Below, in pieces: positions 50,088 through 58,267 of a DNA stretch of 64,000 bases. Source of the DNA: Paractinoplanes durhamensis (GTDB taxonomy: Bacteria; Actinomycetota; Actinomycetes; Mycobacteriales; Micromonosporaceae). Positions within the stretch are counted from its first letter, which is position 1. Each line of letters begins with the position of its first letter. Position numbers and translations under genes: made by a program. A model generated the notes under the pieces. It was not told where the DNA came from. It did not search any database and saw only the letters and a list, made by a program, of their open reading frames with translations. The stretch lies in assembly GCF_016862175.1 (NCBI RefSeq), contig NZ_BOML01000064.1:55269-119268 (forward strand), written 5' to 3'.

Positions 50088-51850
50088 GACATATCGGGGT
50101 TGATCAGCGCCTCCAGGCGCCGCATCGCCACCGGCCACAACTCGGGCGTCAGCGAGCCGAGCAGCGTCTCGGCCATCGCCTGCACCACCATGTCGATCGT
50201 CTCCCGTGTCGCCGCGTCCATCTCCGGCTCCGGCGCGGGCGCGGGCTTCGGTGGGGGTGGTGCCTGCACGGGAATGACCGGTGCTTCCGCCGCCACCGGC
50301 GCCGGTGCCGGCCCGAACTCGGCCGGCAGGTCCTCCGCCGCACCGATCAGGTGAAGGTAGCCGGTGGCCCGGGTCAGGGCGATGTAGAGCAGCCGGTGCC
50401 CGCGCGGGTCGTCGTCCAGGATGAGACCCGGCTCGACCACCACCGACGCGTCGAACTCCAGGCCCTTCGCCTCGTGCGGGGCGAGCAGCGCCACCCCGAC
50501 CCCGCCCGGCTCGTCGTCGCCGGCCGGATGCCAGGGCAGGCCCTCGTCGTCCAGCGCCGCCTCGACCTCGGCCCGGCAGCGGGCCGGGCAGATCACCGCC
50601 ACCGAGCGGCCCCGATCGGCGTGCACGGCGGCGGCCGCGGCCACCAGCGGGCCCCGGGTGCTGGCATCGGCCGGCGCGATCGCCGGGTCGGACGGGCCGT
50701 CGCGGACGGTCGTCGGCGCCTGCACGCTCGGCGCGGCCATCGGCAGCAGCTCGGCCGCGAGATCGAAGATCTGCCGCGGGATGCGGTAGCCGAACCGCAG
50801 CTCCCGATGCTCCGTCGGCATCGTCGCCGGAAGCTGTGCCACCAGGTCGTGCCAGTCGTCGCGGGCCCACGGGCCGGTGGACTGGGCGATGTCGCCGACC
50901 ACGGTCATCGACCCGGTGCGCGACCGCCGGGCGATCGCCCGCACCTGCATCGGCGACAGGTCCTGCGCCTCGTCGACCACCACGTGCCGGAAGGCCTGGG
51001 GGTCGTCGCCGGCCAGATGGTCGGCCTCGTCCAGCAGCGGCAGGTCGGCCTCGCTCCAGCCGTCCTCCTCGGAGCGGTGCAGCGACGCGATCTCCCGATC
51101 GGTGAACTCGCCGCCGGCCGCCGCGGCCAGCAGCTTGCGCGAGCCGAACAGCTCCCGCAGGAACTCCTTCGGCTCGGCCGGCGGCCACAGCCGGTCGGCC
51201 AGCAGGTCGGCGGCCTCCAGGATGTGCCGCGGATCCTTGGTCGCGGCCGCCAGCACCGCGCGCAGGATCCGCCGCCGGTCGCCGGGCGGCGCTTCACTGG
51301 CCTTGGCCGTGTCGACCACCTGACGCAGCATGATCGGGTTGAGCTTCACCGTCTCGCCGTCCACCTCGATGGACGACGGCAGCTCCTCGGGCGCGCGGTT
51401 CTGGTACTCCTCGAAGGCCCGTTTCAGCAGGCCGGCCATCCGAGCCTCACCCTTGAGCCGGATCACGTGCGGTGCCTCGTCGCGGATGCCGCCGGCGGCC
51501 GGCAGCAGACCGGCCACCGACCGGTGCACCACCCGGTCGTAGCCCCAGCCGGTCAGCACGTCGTCGGTGAACCGGGCGAACGCCTCGGACGGCCCCACCA
51601 CCAGGGTCTCGGCGTCGTCGAGCAGCCCCTCGTCGAGCAGCCAGGCCACCCGGCGCAGCGCCGTCATCGTCTTGCCGGTGCCGGGCCCACCCTGGACGAT
51701 CAGCAGCCGGTCCAGCGGGGTGCCGACCACCTCGTCCTGGGCGGCCCGGATCGTGGGCACCAGGTCGGGGCCGGTGGCGGTGCTGTCCCGGCCCAGCAGC
51801 GCGAGCAGATCGTCATCCACCGGGGCGCCCGGGTCGGCGGGGCGGAACAT
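50084..51850 (-). CDS. HelD/UvrD-like superfamily 1 helicase, short form
   Basis: 588 residues from ATG 51850. Motif I VQGGPGTGKTMTALRRVAWLL, motif II HVVVDEAQDLSP, motif III VVGDIAQSTG, motif IV/V LRFGYRIPRQI, and late motifs LLAPHEAKGLEFDASVVVEP and LLYIALTRATGYL are present. The sequence resembles HelD, which clears stalled RNA polymerase. The long N-terminal coiled-coil arm of HelD (~150 residues) is absent, and the C-terminus has a Pro-rich linker plus a small helical domain (ETIDMVVQAMAETLLGSLTPELW). In-frame DNA upstream of 51850 overlaps the DUF6510 gene and was not used. Confidence 0.85.
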   Translation of the reverse strand: MFRPADPGAPVDDDLLALLGRDSTATGPDLVPTIRAAQDEVVGTPLDRLLIVQGGPGTGKTMTALRRVAWLLDEGLLDDAETLVVGPSEAFARFTDDVLTGWGYDRVVHRSVAGLLPAAGGIRDEAPHVIRLKGEARMAGLLKRAFEEYQNRAPEELPSSIEVDGETVKLNPIMLRQVVDTAKASEAPPGDRRRILRAVLAAATKDPRHILEAADLLADRLWPPAEPKEFLRELFGSRKLLAAAAGGEFTDREIASLHRSEEDGWSEADLPLLDEADHLAGDDPQAFRHVVVDEAQDLSPMQVRAIARRSRTGSMTVVGDIAQSTGPWARDDWHDLVAQLPATMPTEHRELRFGYRIPRQIFDLAAELLPMAAPSVQAPTTVRDGPSDPAIAPADASTRGPLVAAAAAVHADRGRSVAVICPARCRAEVEAALDDEGLPWHPAGDDEPGGVGVALLAPHEAKGLEFDASVVVEPGLILDDDPRGHRLLYIALTRATGYLHLIGAAEDLPAEFGPAPAPVAAEAPVIPVQAPPPPKPAPAPEPEMDAATRETIDMVVQAMAETLLGSLTPELWPVAMRRLEALINPDMS

Positions 51851-51866
51851 GTCTCGGCCGGCCGGG

Positions 51867-52130
51867 TCAGGAGCCCGCGAGGGGCAGTTCGAGGCGGACG
51901 GATCCGCGCAGGTCGAGGAAGACACGGTCGGGGGCCTGCACCACCCGTACGACCACATCCGTGCAGTGCGGGCAGCGGCCGACCTGGCCCATCTCCTGCC
52001 CCCACAGGATGAGGGTGGCGACCGCGTCGGCATGGCCGCAGCCGGCGCAGGTGTAGCGGGCCGCGGTCACGTCGACCGTGAAGAGCTCCCGCAGGTCACC
52101 TGCCATCGCGTTGCCGTCGAGAGGATTCAT
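51867..52130 (-). CDS. DUF6510-family zinc-ribbon protein
   Basis: 87 residues: MNPLDGNAMAGDLRELFTVDVTAARYTCAGCGHADAVATL and a second CxxC (CPHC) give a C4 zinc ribbon. These small proteins are found next to the molybdopterin oxidoreductase and its FAD reductase in many actinomycetes; the role is unknown, perhaps assembly or electron transfer. The start overlaps the reductase stop by 4 bases (ATGA). Confidence 0.85.
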   Translation of the reverse strand: MNPLDGNAMAGDLRELFTVDVTAARYTCAGCGHADAVATLILWGQEMGQVGRCPHCTDVVVRVVQAPDRVFLDLRGSVRLELPLAGS

Positions 52131-52876
52131 GACGTACCTCCGAAGCGTTCCGTGCGGATGCGCTTGGGGTCGTGGCCGAGAGCCACCAGGATGTCTGCGG
52201 CGGCCTCGACGAACGTGGTCGGACCGCAGACGTAGCAGTCCGGGGTGAACTCGGCGGGCCAACCGTAGCTGTTGATCGTGGCCACGTCGATCCTCTTCGG
52301 CGGGGCGGGCCATCCGTCCGGCGTCTTGCGGGTGTAGACGAACTTCACGTCGAGGCCGGGATCATCGCGTACGCGTCGAGCCAATTCATCGGCGTAACAG
52401 GCGTCGCCGGGTGTGCGTACCGAATAAATCAGCCGGAACGGCGTCTTGTTCTTCGCCGCACCGCGGGCACGGATCATCGCCATCAGCGGGACCACCCCCG
52501 AGCCGCCCGCCACCAGGAGCACCGGCGTCTGTTGGGTCTCGCGCCAGACGAACCAGCCGCCCACCGGTCCGCGCAGCTCCAGCTGCTCGCCGATCTGGAG
52601 GGTGTCGGTGAGGTAGGGGGAGACCTCGCCGTCGTCGACCCGCTGGACGGTGAGCTCGACGGTCTTGCTCTCCCACGCGGACGCGATCGAGTAGCTCCGC
52701 TGCGCGCGGTAGCCGTCCGGCGCGGTGAGCCGGACGTCGATGTGCTGCCCCGGCAGGTGGCCCGGCCAGTCCGGCACGTCGAGCACGAGGGTGCGGGCCG
52801 TCGCCGACTCCCACCGTTCCTCGGTGAGGGTGGCCGCCCGCCAGGTCAGTCGCCCTGGTAACGCTGCTCGAGCCAT
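52127..52876 (-). CDS. Ferredoxin-NADP+ reductase-type FAD/NAD(P) oxidoreductase
   Basis: 249 residues from ATG 52876. FAD-binding motif RSYSIAS, then GPVGGWF, the NAD(P) site LLVAGGSGVVPLMAMIR and CYVCGPTTFVEAA. No iron-sulfur domain, so electrons pass directly from flavin to a partner, most likely the molybdopterin protein encoded just upstream, which overlaps by 31 bases. Possible product of the pair: reduction of oxidised sulfur (for example methionine sulfoxide), by analogy with MsrPQ; not proven. Confidence 0.9.
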   Translation of the reverse strand: MARAALPGRLTWRAATLTEERWESATARTLVLDVPDWPGHLPGQHIDVRLTAPDGYRAQRSYSIASAWESKTVELTVQRVDDGEVSPYLTDTLQIGEQLELRGPVGGWFVWRETQQTPVLLVAGGSGVVPLMAMIRARGAAKNKTPFRLIYSVRTPGDACYADELARRVRDDPGLDVKFVYTRKTPDGWPAPPKRIDVATINSYGWPAEFTPDCYVCGPTTFVEAAADILVALGHDPKRIRTERFGGTS

Positions 52877-53445
52877 GGGTCTCCGTACATGTGGTAGCCG
52901 GCCGCTTCCCAGAAGCCGGGTTCGTCCTCGTTCATCAACGTCAGACCGTTGACCCACTTGGCCGATTTCCAGAAGTACAGGTGCGGGATGAGCATCCGAG
53001 CCGGCCCGCCGTGCTCCGGTTCAAGATCCTCGCCGTCGAACTTATAGGCGATCCACGCCTTGGAGTCCAGAAGATCTTCCAGCGGTACGTTCGTGGTGTA
53101 GCCGCCGAAGCTGTGCACCATCGTGTAGTCGGCAGCAGTGTCGACCTCGGCGAGCAGCGTGTCCAGCGAGACGCCGCGCCAGGTCGAGCCGAGCTTCGAC
53201 CATTTGGTGACGCAGTGGATGTCGACCGTGACGTCCTCGCTGGTGAGGGCGGTGAACTCGGTCCAGTTCCAGCTGCTCTTCGCGCCGGTCTCGGTGGTGA
53301 TCGTGAAGCTCCACCGGTCGAGCGGGATGCGCGGCGTCGGCCCGGCGCTGAGCACCGGGAAGTCATGTGTGAGGTATTGACCGGGCGGCAGGCCGGGGAT
53401 CGACTCGCGTCGCCGGCCGCCGAACCCTCGGGAAATGATGCCCAT
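52846..53445 (-). CDS. Sulfite-oxidase-family molybdopterin oxidoreductase
   Basis: 199 residues. The molybdenum-ligand Cys lies in VDIHCVTKWSKLGSTWRGV; YTTNVPLEDLLDSKAWIAYK and LEPEHGGPARMLIPHLYFWKSAKWVNGL complete the sulfite-oxidase fold without the dimerisation domain. No Tat signal is visible, so it seems cytoplasmic, unlike periplasmic MsrP. It is the first gene of a three-gene operon with the reductase and DUF6510 protein. Confidence 0.92.
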   Translation of the reverse strand: MGIISRGFGGRRRESIPGLPPGQYLTHDFPVLSAGPTPRIPLDRWSFTITTETGAKSSWNWTEFTALTSEDVTVDIHCVTKWSKLGSTWRGVSLDTLLAEVDTAADYTMVHSFGGYTTNVPLEDLLDSKAWIAYKFDGEDLEPEHGGPARMLIPHLYFWKSAKWVNGLTLMNEDEPGFWEAAGYHMYGDPWLEQRYQGD

Positions 53446-53526
53446 GGTTCCTGAGTAAACCGCATGATCATTTCCAGCGGCAGCCCGTTGTCAATTGATC
53501 TTGGTGATGCCGATCGCGCCGCTTCG

Positions 53527-53617
53527 CCGTTTTAGCACGATTTATCCGATCCTTTGGAACCATAGGGGTTCGGGACCCGCCGCGGCGGGCCATGCCGAGA
53601 CCCATGGGGATCTTGAA
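53527..53617 (+). promoter_or_regulatory. Conserved leader 1 of the three-paralog array
   Basis: Shares with the other two leaders a CGTTTT start, TTTATCCG, ACCATA-GGG, then a GC hairpin (CCCGCCGCGGCGGG, 53576-53589) and a second small dyad AGACCCATGGGGATCT that holds the ribosome site, 4 bases before ATG. It may be a promoter plus a translation-controlling RNA. Confidence 0.65.
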
Positions 53618-54397
53618 ATGAGCAATCACGACGACGATCGGCCCGAGGACGACGGCGTCTACCAGTCGGCCGCCGGCCGGGGCCGTGGCCGGCGCCGCCG
53701 CAACCAGATCGCGGTCGGCATCATCGGCCTGGGCGCGGTGCTGGGCGCCGGCGCCTACCTGATCACCGCCCAGGTGATCGACCACCAGAACTCGACGGTG
53801 ACCACGGACGCGGGCCCCACGCAGCCCCCGATGGGCGCCGCCGACTCCGTCGACTCTCCGACCGAGGATCCGTCACTGCCGGTGCCGTCCCCCTCGGTGT
53901 CGGTGTCGGTGCCGAGCGGCGGCTCGACGAAGAGCGGTGTCAAGCAGTCGACGAGTCCGGCACCGTCGCTGTCGCTTCCGCCGAGCATGAGCGTCGAGGA
54001 GCAGATCCGCCAGGCCCGGGAGAAGGCAGCCGCGGACGGCTACCCCGTGCAGAAGGCGCTGACCGCGGGCCCGAACGTGCCGACCGGCCCGGTCGACGAG
54101 CGGACCGAGAAACACAAGGGCGGCATCCTGCGCGTGATCACCGCCCGCCACGACCTCACCGGCCAGCGCGAGCTGCTGTGGCCGGCGAACGGTGGCAAGC
54201 GGGTCGGCGACGCCGAGTGCACGCAGACATTCAGGTTCTCGAACAACGACAAGGCGTCCACCAAGCCGAATCTGCTGCTCTGCTGGAAGACCTCGGCCAA
54301 GCGGAGCGTGATCACCATGATGATCGACCAGGACGGAAAGCCGTCCGGCGCGGAAAGCGTGAAAGTGATCGACCAGGAATGGGCCAAACTCGACTGA
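53618..54397 (+). CDS. Paralog 1: single-pass membrane protein with secreted Cys-paired domain
   Basis: 259 residues. An acidic N-terminus (MSNHDDDRPEDDGVYQ), a basic RGRGRRRR stop and one helix (IAVGIIGLGAVLGAGAYLI) are followed by a Ser/Pro/Thr linker. The ~130-residue exterior domain reads SVEEQIRQAREKAAADGYPV, then HDLTGQRELLWPANGGKRVG, AECTQTFRFSNND and LLLCWKTSAKRSV, ending VIDQEWAKLD. Two conserved Cys probably form a disulfide. It is clearly homologous to the next two genes. I do not recognise the family; a DUF may exist. Confidence 0.85.
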   Translation: MSNHDDDRPEDDGVYQSAAGRGRGRRRRNQIAVGIIGLGAVLGAGAYLITAQVIDHQNSTVTTDAGPTQPPMGAADSVDSPTEDPSLPVPSPSVSVSVPSGGSTKSGVKQSTSPAPSLSLPPSMSVEEQIRQAREKAAADGYPVQKALTAGPNVPTGPVDERTEKHKGGILRVITARHDLTGQRELLWPANGGKRVGDAECTQTFRFSNNDKASTKPNLLLCWKTSAKRSVITMMIDQDGKPSGAESVKVIDQEWAKLD

Positions 54398-54404
54398 CCC
54401 ATTG

Positions 54405-54496
54405 CCGTTTTGACATGTTTTATCCGTTCCCTTGCGACCATATGGGTTCGGGGCCCGCCGCGGCGGGCCGAATCGAGACCCGTAGGGGATCTTGAA
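54405..54496 (+). promoter_or_regulatory. Conserved leader 2 of the three-paralog array
   Basis: Closest to leader 1: TTGACA at 54410-54415, TTTATCCG, ACCATATGGG, hairpin GGCCCGCCGCGGCGGGCC (54452-54469) and AGACCCGTAGGGGATCT before ATG. It starts only 7 bases after the paralog 1 stop, so the promoter is fitted tightly between the two genes. Confidence 0.65.
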
Positions 54497-55231
54497 ATGA
54501 GCAATGACGACGACTTCCCGTTCCCGGACGACGGCGTCAACGACCAGCCCGTTGCCGGCGACGGACGTAGCCGGCGCCACCGAACCCGGATCGCGGTCGG
54601 CGTGATCGGTCTGGGCGCGGTGCTCAGCGCCGGCGCCTACATCGCCACCGACAAGGTCATCGACCACCGGAACGCGAGTGTGGCGACGGAGGCGGGTGCA
54701 CCGCCCCCGCAGGGTGCCGCGGACTCGGTTACGGTGCCCTCCGTGGCGGCCGCCCCGGCGCCGACGGCGAGCCCGACGAAGGGTGCCGCCAAGCCGCCGG
54801 CCACCACGTCGACCTCGGTGCCGGCGTCGGTGGCGGAGGAGATCCGCAAGGCCCGGGAGAAGGCCGCGAAGGACGGGCACCCCGTGCAGCCCGCGCTGAC
54901 CCCGTCCGGCGACCTGAAGGGCAAGGTGACCACGCGCAACGAGCGCCGGCCGAACGGATCGCTGCGGGTGGTCACGGCGCGATTCGACCTGACCGGGCAA
55001 CGGGAAATGCTCTGGGCCGCCGACAAGGGCAAGCCGGTCGGCGCCGCGCACTGCACCAGCAAGATCCACTTCAGCAACGCCGCCGAACCGGTCGTTCAGC
55101 CGAACCTGCTGCTCTGCTGGCAGACCTCGGCGGCGAAGAGTGTTGTGACGGTCCTGGTCGACCAGGGTGGGCACCCGTCGGCCGAGGAAAGCGTCAAGGT
55201 CATCAACAGCGAGTGGGCCAAGCTCGGCTGA
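54497..55231 (+). CDS. Paralog 2: single-pass membrane protein with secreted Cys-paired domain
   Basis: 244 residues with the same layout as paralog 1: acidic start, RSRRHRTR, helix (IAVGVIGLGAVLSAGAYIA), linker and exterior domain. The core reads EEIRKAREKAAKDGHPVQPALT, FDLTGQREMLWAADKGKPVG, HCTSKIHFSN and NLLLCWQTSAAKSV, ending NSEWAKLG. Identity with paralog 1 is high in the helix and the DLTGQRE/LLCW core and low in the linker, so the fold is under constraint and the linker is not. Confidence 0.85.
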   Translation: MSNDDDFPFPDDGVNDQPVAGDGRSRRHRTRIAVGVIGLGAVLSAGAYIATDKVIDHRNASVATEAGAPPPQGAADSVTVPSVAAAPAPTASPTKGAAKPPATTSTSVPASVAEEIRKAREKAAKDGHPVQPALTPSGDLKGKVTTRNERRPNGSLRVVTARFDLTGQREMLWAADKGKPVGAAHCTSKIHFSNAAEPVVQPNLLLCWQTSAAKSVVTVLVDQGGHPSAEESVKVINSEWAKLG

Positions 55232-55273
55232 CTTCGCCGCCCCGTTCTCGGGAAACTCACAGGCGTTGGTCGC

Positions 55274-55366
55274 TCGTTTTGGATTGTTATGTCCGGTCCG
55301 TTGAGACCATGGATTTTCGGGGGCCCGCCTGCGCGGGCCCGAAGACGAGATCCAAGGGGATCAGAA
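55274..55366 (+). promoter_or_regulatory. Conserved leader 3 of the three-paralog array
   Basis: A more diverged copy: CGTTTT, TGTCCGGTCCGTTG, GACCATGG, then hairpin GGGCCCGC/GCGGGCCC (55321-55328, 55333-55340). The second dyad is GATCC-AAGG-GGATC near the ribosome site. Stem bases differ from copies 1 and 2 but still pair, which supports an RNA function. Confidence 0.6.
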
Positions 55367-56104
55367 ATGACCATCCAAGACGACGATCGGCCCGGCGACG
55401 ACGGCGTCCTCGAAGCGGTGCCGGATCGCGGTAGCCGCCGCCGTAAGCAGGTGGCGGCGGCGGTGGCCGGTCTCGCACTGCTCGGGGCCGGCTCCTACGC
55501 GATCACCGCCCAGGTCATGGACCGGAACAAGACGACGACCGCCCAGAAGGCCGGCGTGGTCGAACCGGCGCCGGAGGTCGGCTCCGCGGACAGCGTGACC
55601 ACGGCCTCCCCGTCGAGCTCGACCAAGGCGAAAGCGAAAACGAAGGCCGACAGCGTGCTCGCGCCCGCAGTGAGCGAGAGCGGCACGGTCGACGAGCGGA
55701 TCAAGGCGGCCCGGGAGTACGCGGCCAAGCACGGCAGCCCGGTGCAGCACGCGCTCACGGCGGCGCCGAACGCCGCCGCCCCGGTCGGTCAGGTGACGGT
55801 CACCAATCACGGCACCTTCAAAGAGGGCGGCACGACACGGGTCATCTCGGCCCGGTACGACCTGACCGGCCAGCGCGAGATGCTGTGGGTGGCCGACGAC
55901 GGCAAGAAGGTCGGCGACGCGGAATGCACCCAGAAGTTCCGCTTCAGCAACGAGTCCAAGGGAGCAGAGCGGCCCACGATGGTGATGTGCTGGCGCACGT
56001 CGGCCAAGAAGAGCGTCATCGTCGTCTCGGTCGACGCGAAGGGCAAGCCTGATGCGTCCAAGAGCGTGGCCACGCTGAACAAGCGATGGGCCGAGATGGG
56101 CTGA
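55367..56104 (+). CDS. Paralog 3: single-pass membrane protein with secreted Cys-paired domain
   Basis: 245 residues: MTIQDDDRPGDDGVLEAVPD, RGSRRRKQ, helix (VAAAVAGLALLGAGSYAI), a linker rich in Ala/Lys/Ser (KAKAKTK) and the shared exterior domain. That domain reads VDERIKAAREYAAKHGSPVQHALT, YDLTGQREMLWVADDGKKVG, ECTQKFRFSNESK and MVMCWRTSAKKSV, ending NKRWAEMG. It is the most diverged of the three and ends the array with a strong terminator. Confidence 0.85.
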   Translation: MTIQDDDRPGDDGVLEAVPDRGSRRRKQVAAAVAGLALLGAGSYAITAQVMDRNKTTTAQKAGVVEPAPEVGSADSVTTASPSSSTKAKAKTKADSVLAPAVSESGTVDERIKAAREYAAKHGSPVQHALTAAPNAAAPVGQVTVTNHGTFKEGGTTRVISARYDLTGQREMLWVADDGKKVGDAECTQKFRFSNESKGAERPTMVMCWRTSAKKSVIVVSVDAKGKPDASKSVATLNKRWAEMG

Positions 56105-56120
56105 TCAGCTCGGGGTTGTC

Positions 56121-56152
56121 GAGAAGGCCGTGGCTTCCGCCACGGCCTTCTC
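56121..56152 (+). terminator. Terminator of the three-paralog array
   Basis: GAGAAGGCCGTGGC (56121-56134) and GCCACGGCCTTCTC (56139-56152) form a perfect 14-bp stem with a TTCC loop, 16 bases after the paralog 3 stop. Confidence 0.88.
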
Positions 56153-56184
56153 CGTATTCCCCGCATGGGTAGCTCACGAAGAAG

Positions 56185-56210
56185 CGGCCCGGAGCCGAAG
56201 CTCCGGGCCG
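56185..56210 (-). terminator. Terminator of the shorter TIG-repeat gene
   Basis: CGGCCCGGAGC (56185-56195) and GCTCCGGGCCG (56200-56210) form a perfect 11-bp stem with a 4-base loop, ~30 bases past the minus-strand stop. Confidence 0.82.
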
Positions 56211-56240
56211 CCGTTGTCTTCCCGCCGTACGACTCAGGAG

Positions 56241-58046
56241 CTAGTAGGTCGCAACGGTGAAGGTGGAACTGCTCGAGACGTTGGAGTGCGTCGCGGACGT
56301 CAGGCCGGTGCCGGCGTTGACCACGACGACCTGGTAGGCACCTTCGGGAGCAGGCGTCGCGGGCACGGCGAGACCGGCCGCGGAGATGTCGACGGTCAGA
56401 TCAAGAGTGCAGATCAGTTCGTTGTCTCCGATCTTGATGACGCCGGCGCACTCGCCGAGGACTCCGCCGTCGGCGTAGGCCTCGTCCGGCACGTAGCTGT
56501 TCGGAGCGAACCAGCTGTTGTCCACCAGCAGGACGTGAGCCTTCGTGTCGTCCGGGCTACCGCCGGACGGGAAATCCTCGAAGGTCAGGCTGGCGAAACC
56601 CGCACCCTGGACGTCGAGCGTCACCGTCGCCGACGGCGCGGCCGTGGTCGGCGAGACCGAGATGCCGTAGGAGTACGTGAACGGGGTGCCGCTGGAGTAG
56701 GCCGTACCCGCCGCGGTGGTCACCTCGACCGTCTGCTGACCGGCCGCGTGCGCGCCGGTCTTACCGGTGAGCGTGGTGGCGGAGGTGCTGGTGACGTCGG
56801 TCAGCGAGACGCCGCCGATCTTCGCCGACAGGATGTCGGTGTTGCCCAGCGGGTAGGGGAAGCCCGTACCCGTGATGGTGACGGTGGTGCCGCCCTGCGC
56901 GGAGCCGGCGGTCGGGCTGATGGTGTTCGACACCGACAGCGCCGGGGCCACGGTGTAGGTGGCCGGGGCGAGGATCAGGGCGCCCGACGTGGCGTTGGCG
57001 TAGGTGCAGACGTTCCACGCGGTAGTGGACTGTCCGACACCGGTCTCGATCTTGGTGGCCGGCAGGGTTACGGCGATCTTGCCACCGTTGATCCGGATGA
57101 CGGTACCCGCGAACGGGCCGACGTACTGCGTCACGGCCGTCGAGTAGGTGGCCGGGCACGCGTCTGTCGTCAGCGTCACGCCGGGCAGCGGGCTCGGGCT
57201 GGCCGGGAAGGTGCTCGTGCTGGGTGCGGAGACGGTGATCGTGCTCGCCACGCCGGAGCTGCCGGCCTTCGGGCTCACCGTGGCGGCGGGCAGTGCGGAG
57301 TAGGTAGCGCTGCCGGAGCCGACCAGCGCCGAGTTCGATGCGCTTCCGCCGTAGAGGCAGACGTTGTAAGCGGTGCTCGCCGTCAGCGTGCTCGGCACCG
57401 TGATGGTGGCCACGCTGGTGCTGGTCTTGACGGCCGTGGCGGCGACGTTGCCGGTGGTCGTCGTGTAGGTCGCCGGGCAGGCGCCGGTGCTGAAGGTCGC
57501 AGCCGGGGTGCCGGTCACCGCGCTGAGGTAGGTACCGGCGCCGGTGGCGGTGATGGTGTTGCCGCCGACGGCCGGGCCGGAGGTGGCGCTCAGCACGGGA
57601 CGCGTGTTGGCAACGCTCGCCGTGATGGTGTCCGAGGTGGCCACGAGCGGGCTGCCCGTCACGACGGTGCTGCCGGAGGCGACACCGTAGGTGCAGACCT
57701 TGAAGGTGCCGGCGGCGAGCGCCGGGAGGACGACGCTGGCGTTGTCGTCGTCGGTCCGGGTGGTCACCGCGGTGGTGCCGGTGGTGCCGTAGGTCCCGGC
57801 GCAGGTGGCGGTGCTGGCGACGGTGCGGGACGCGAGCACGGTGGCGGTGAGGGCCGGGAAGGCGCCGGTGCCGAACAGGGCCACCGTGTTGCCGCCGCCG
57901 ATGGGGGCGGTGTTCGGGGTAGCCGTCACGGCCGTGTTGGCGGCGAATGCCGGCGCCGACAGGCCGGCAAGAACCGCGGCGGTGGTCGCAGCCACCGCAA
58001 CACCGGCTCGGAGCGGCCGGAAGCCGCTGGGTTGGGACGTGCGCAT
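56241..58046 (-). CDS. Secreted Cys-paired module / TIG-domain surface protein, short paralog
   Basis: 601 residues with a signal peptide (...AAVLAGLSAPAFA). Three ~110-residue beta-rich modules follow, each with a Cys pair of form (T/A)CPATY...Y(N/K)VC(L/T)Y(G/A). An IPT/TIG domain (~380-465, ISPTAGSAQGGTTVTITGTGFP) and a C-terminal domain (AHVLLVDNSWFAP, ECAGVIKIGDNELICTLDLT, STFTVATY) complete it. No membrane anchor or sortase motif. Start set by AGGAGG 8 bases upstream. It is a clear paralog of the next gene; both look like extracellular matrix or sporangium/spore-surface structural proteins, which is inference. Confidence 0.85.
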   Translation of the reverse strand: MRTSQPSGFRPLRAGVAVAATTAAVLAGLSAPAFAANTAVTATPNTAPIGGGNTVALFGTGAFPALTATVLASRTVASTATCAGTYGTTGTTAVTTRTDDDNASVVLPALAAGTFKVCTYGVASGSTVVTGSPLVATSDTITASVANTRPVLSATSGPAVGGNTITATGAGTYLSAVTGTPAATFSTGACPATYTTTTGNVAATAVKTSTSVATITVPSTLTASTAYNVCLYGGSASNSALVGSGSATYSALPAATVSPKAGSSGVASTITVSAPSTSTFPASPSPLPGVTLTTDACPATYSTAVTQYVGPFAGTVIRINGGKIAVTLPATKIETGVGQSTTAWNVCTYANATSGALILAPATYTVAPALSVSNTISPTAGSAQGGTTVTITGTGFPYPLGNTDILSAKIGGVSLTDVTSTSATTLTGKTGAHAAGQQTVEVTTAAGTAYSSGTPFTYSYGISVSPTTAAPSATVTLDVQGAGFASLTFEDFPSGGSPDDTKAHVLLVDNSWFAPNSYVPDEAYADGGVLGECAGVIKIGDNELICTLDLTVDISAAGLAVPATPAPEGAYQVVVVNAGTGLTSATHSNVSSSSTFTVATY

Positions 58047-58138
58047 GCGAGGTCCTCCTACGGGTTCTTACGAACCTCGATTTGGGATGGGTGAGCCCGC
58101 GCGTCCGAACGGCGGGCCGTCTCGCTCCGGAGCGTAAC
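58047..58138 (-). promoter_or_regulatory. Structured leader of the short TIG-repeat gene
   Basis: Read on the minus strand it has GTTACGCTCCGG, GCGAGACGGCCCGC, a pairing GCGGGC, CACCCATCC, then hairpin GGTTC-GTAA-GAACC and GTAGGAGGACCTCG before ATG. The same order of blocks precedes the long paralog. TTGATAGTAAA (58146-58156, plus strand) is also shared and probably lies in the promoter. Confidence 0.6.
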
Positions 58139-58210
58139 GCGGTATTTGATAGTAAATGCCGGTACTTATTAATTTGCCCGCTTCGATGGCATTCGATGGC
58201 CGGGACGCGA

Positions 58211-58240
58211 GGTGGCCCGGAGCTTTCGCCCCGGGCCACC
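58211..58240 (-). terminator. Terminator of the long TIG-repeat gene
   Basis: GGTGGCCCGG (58211-58220) and CCGGGCCACC (58231-58240) form a 10-bp stem with a 10-base loop, ~28 bases past the stop on the minus strand. Confidence 0.78.
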
Positions 58241-58267
58241 GTGCTGCTCACTTCAGTTGGTGCTGAT

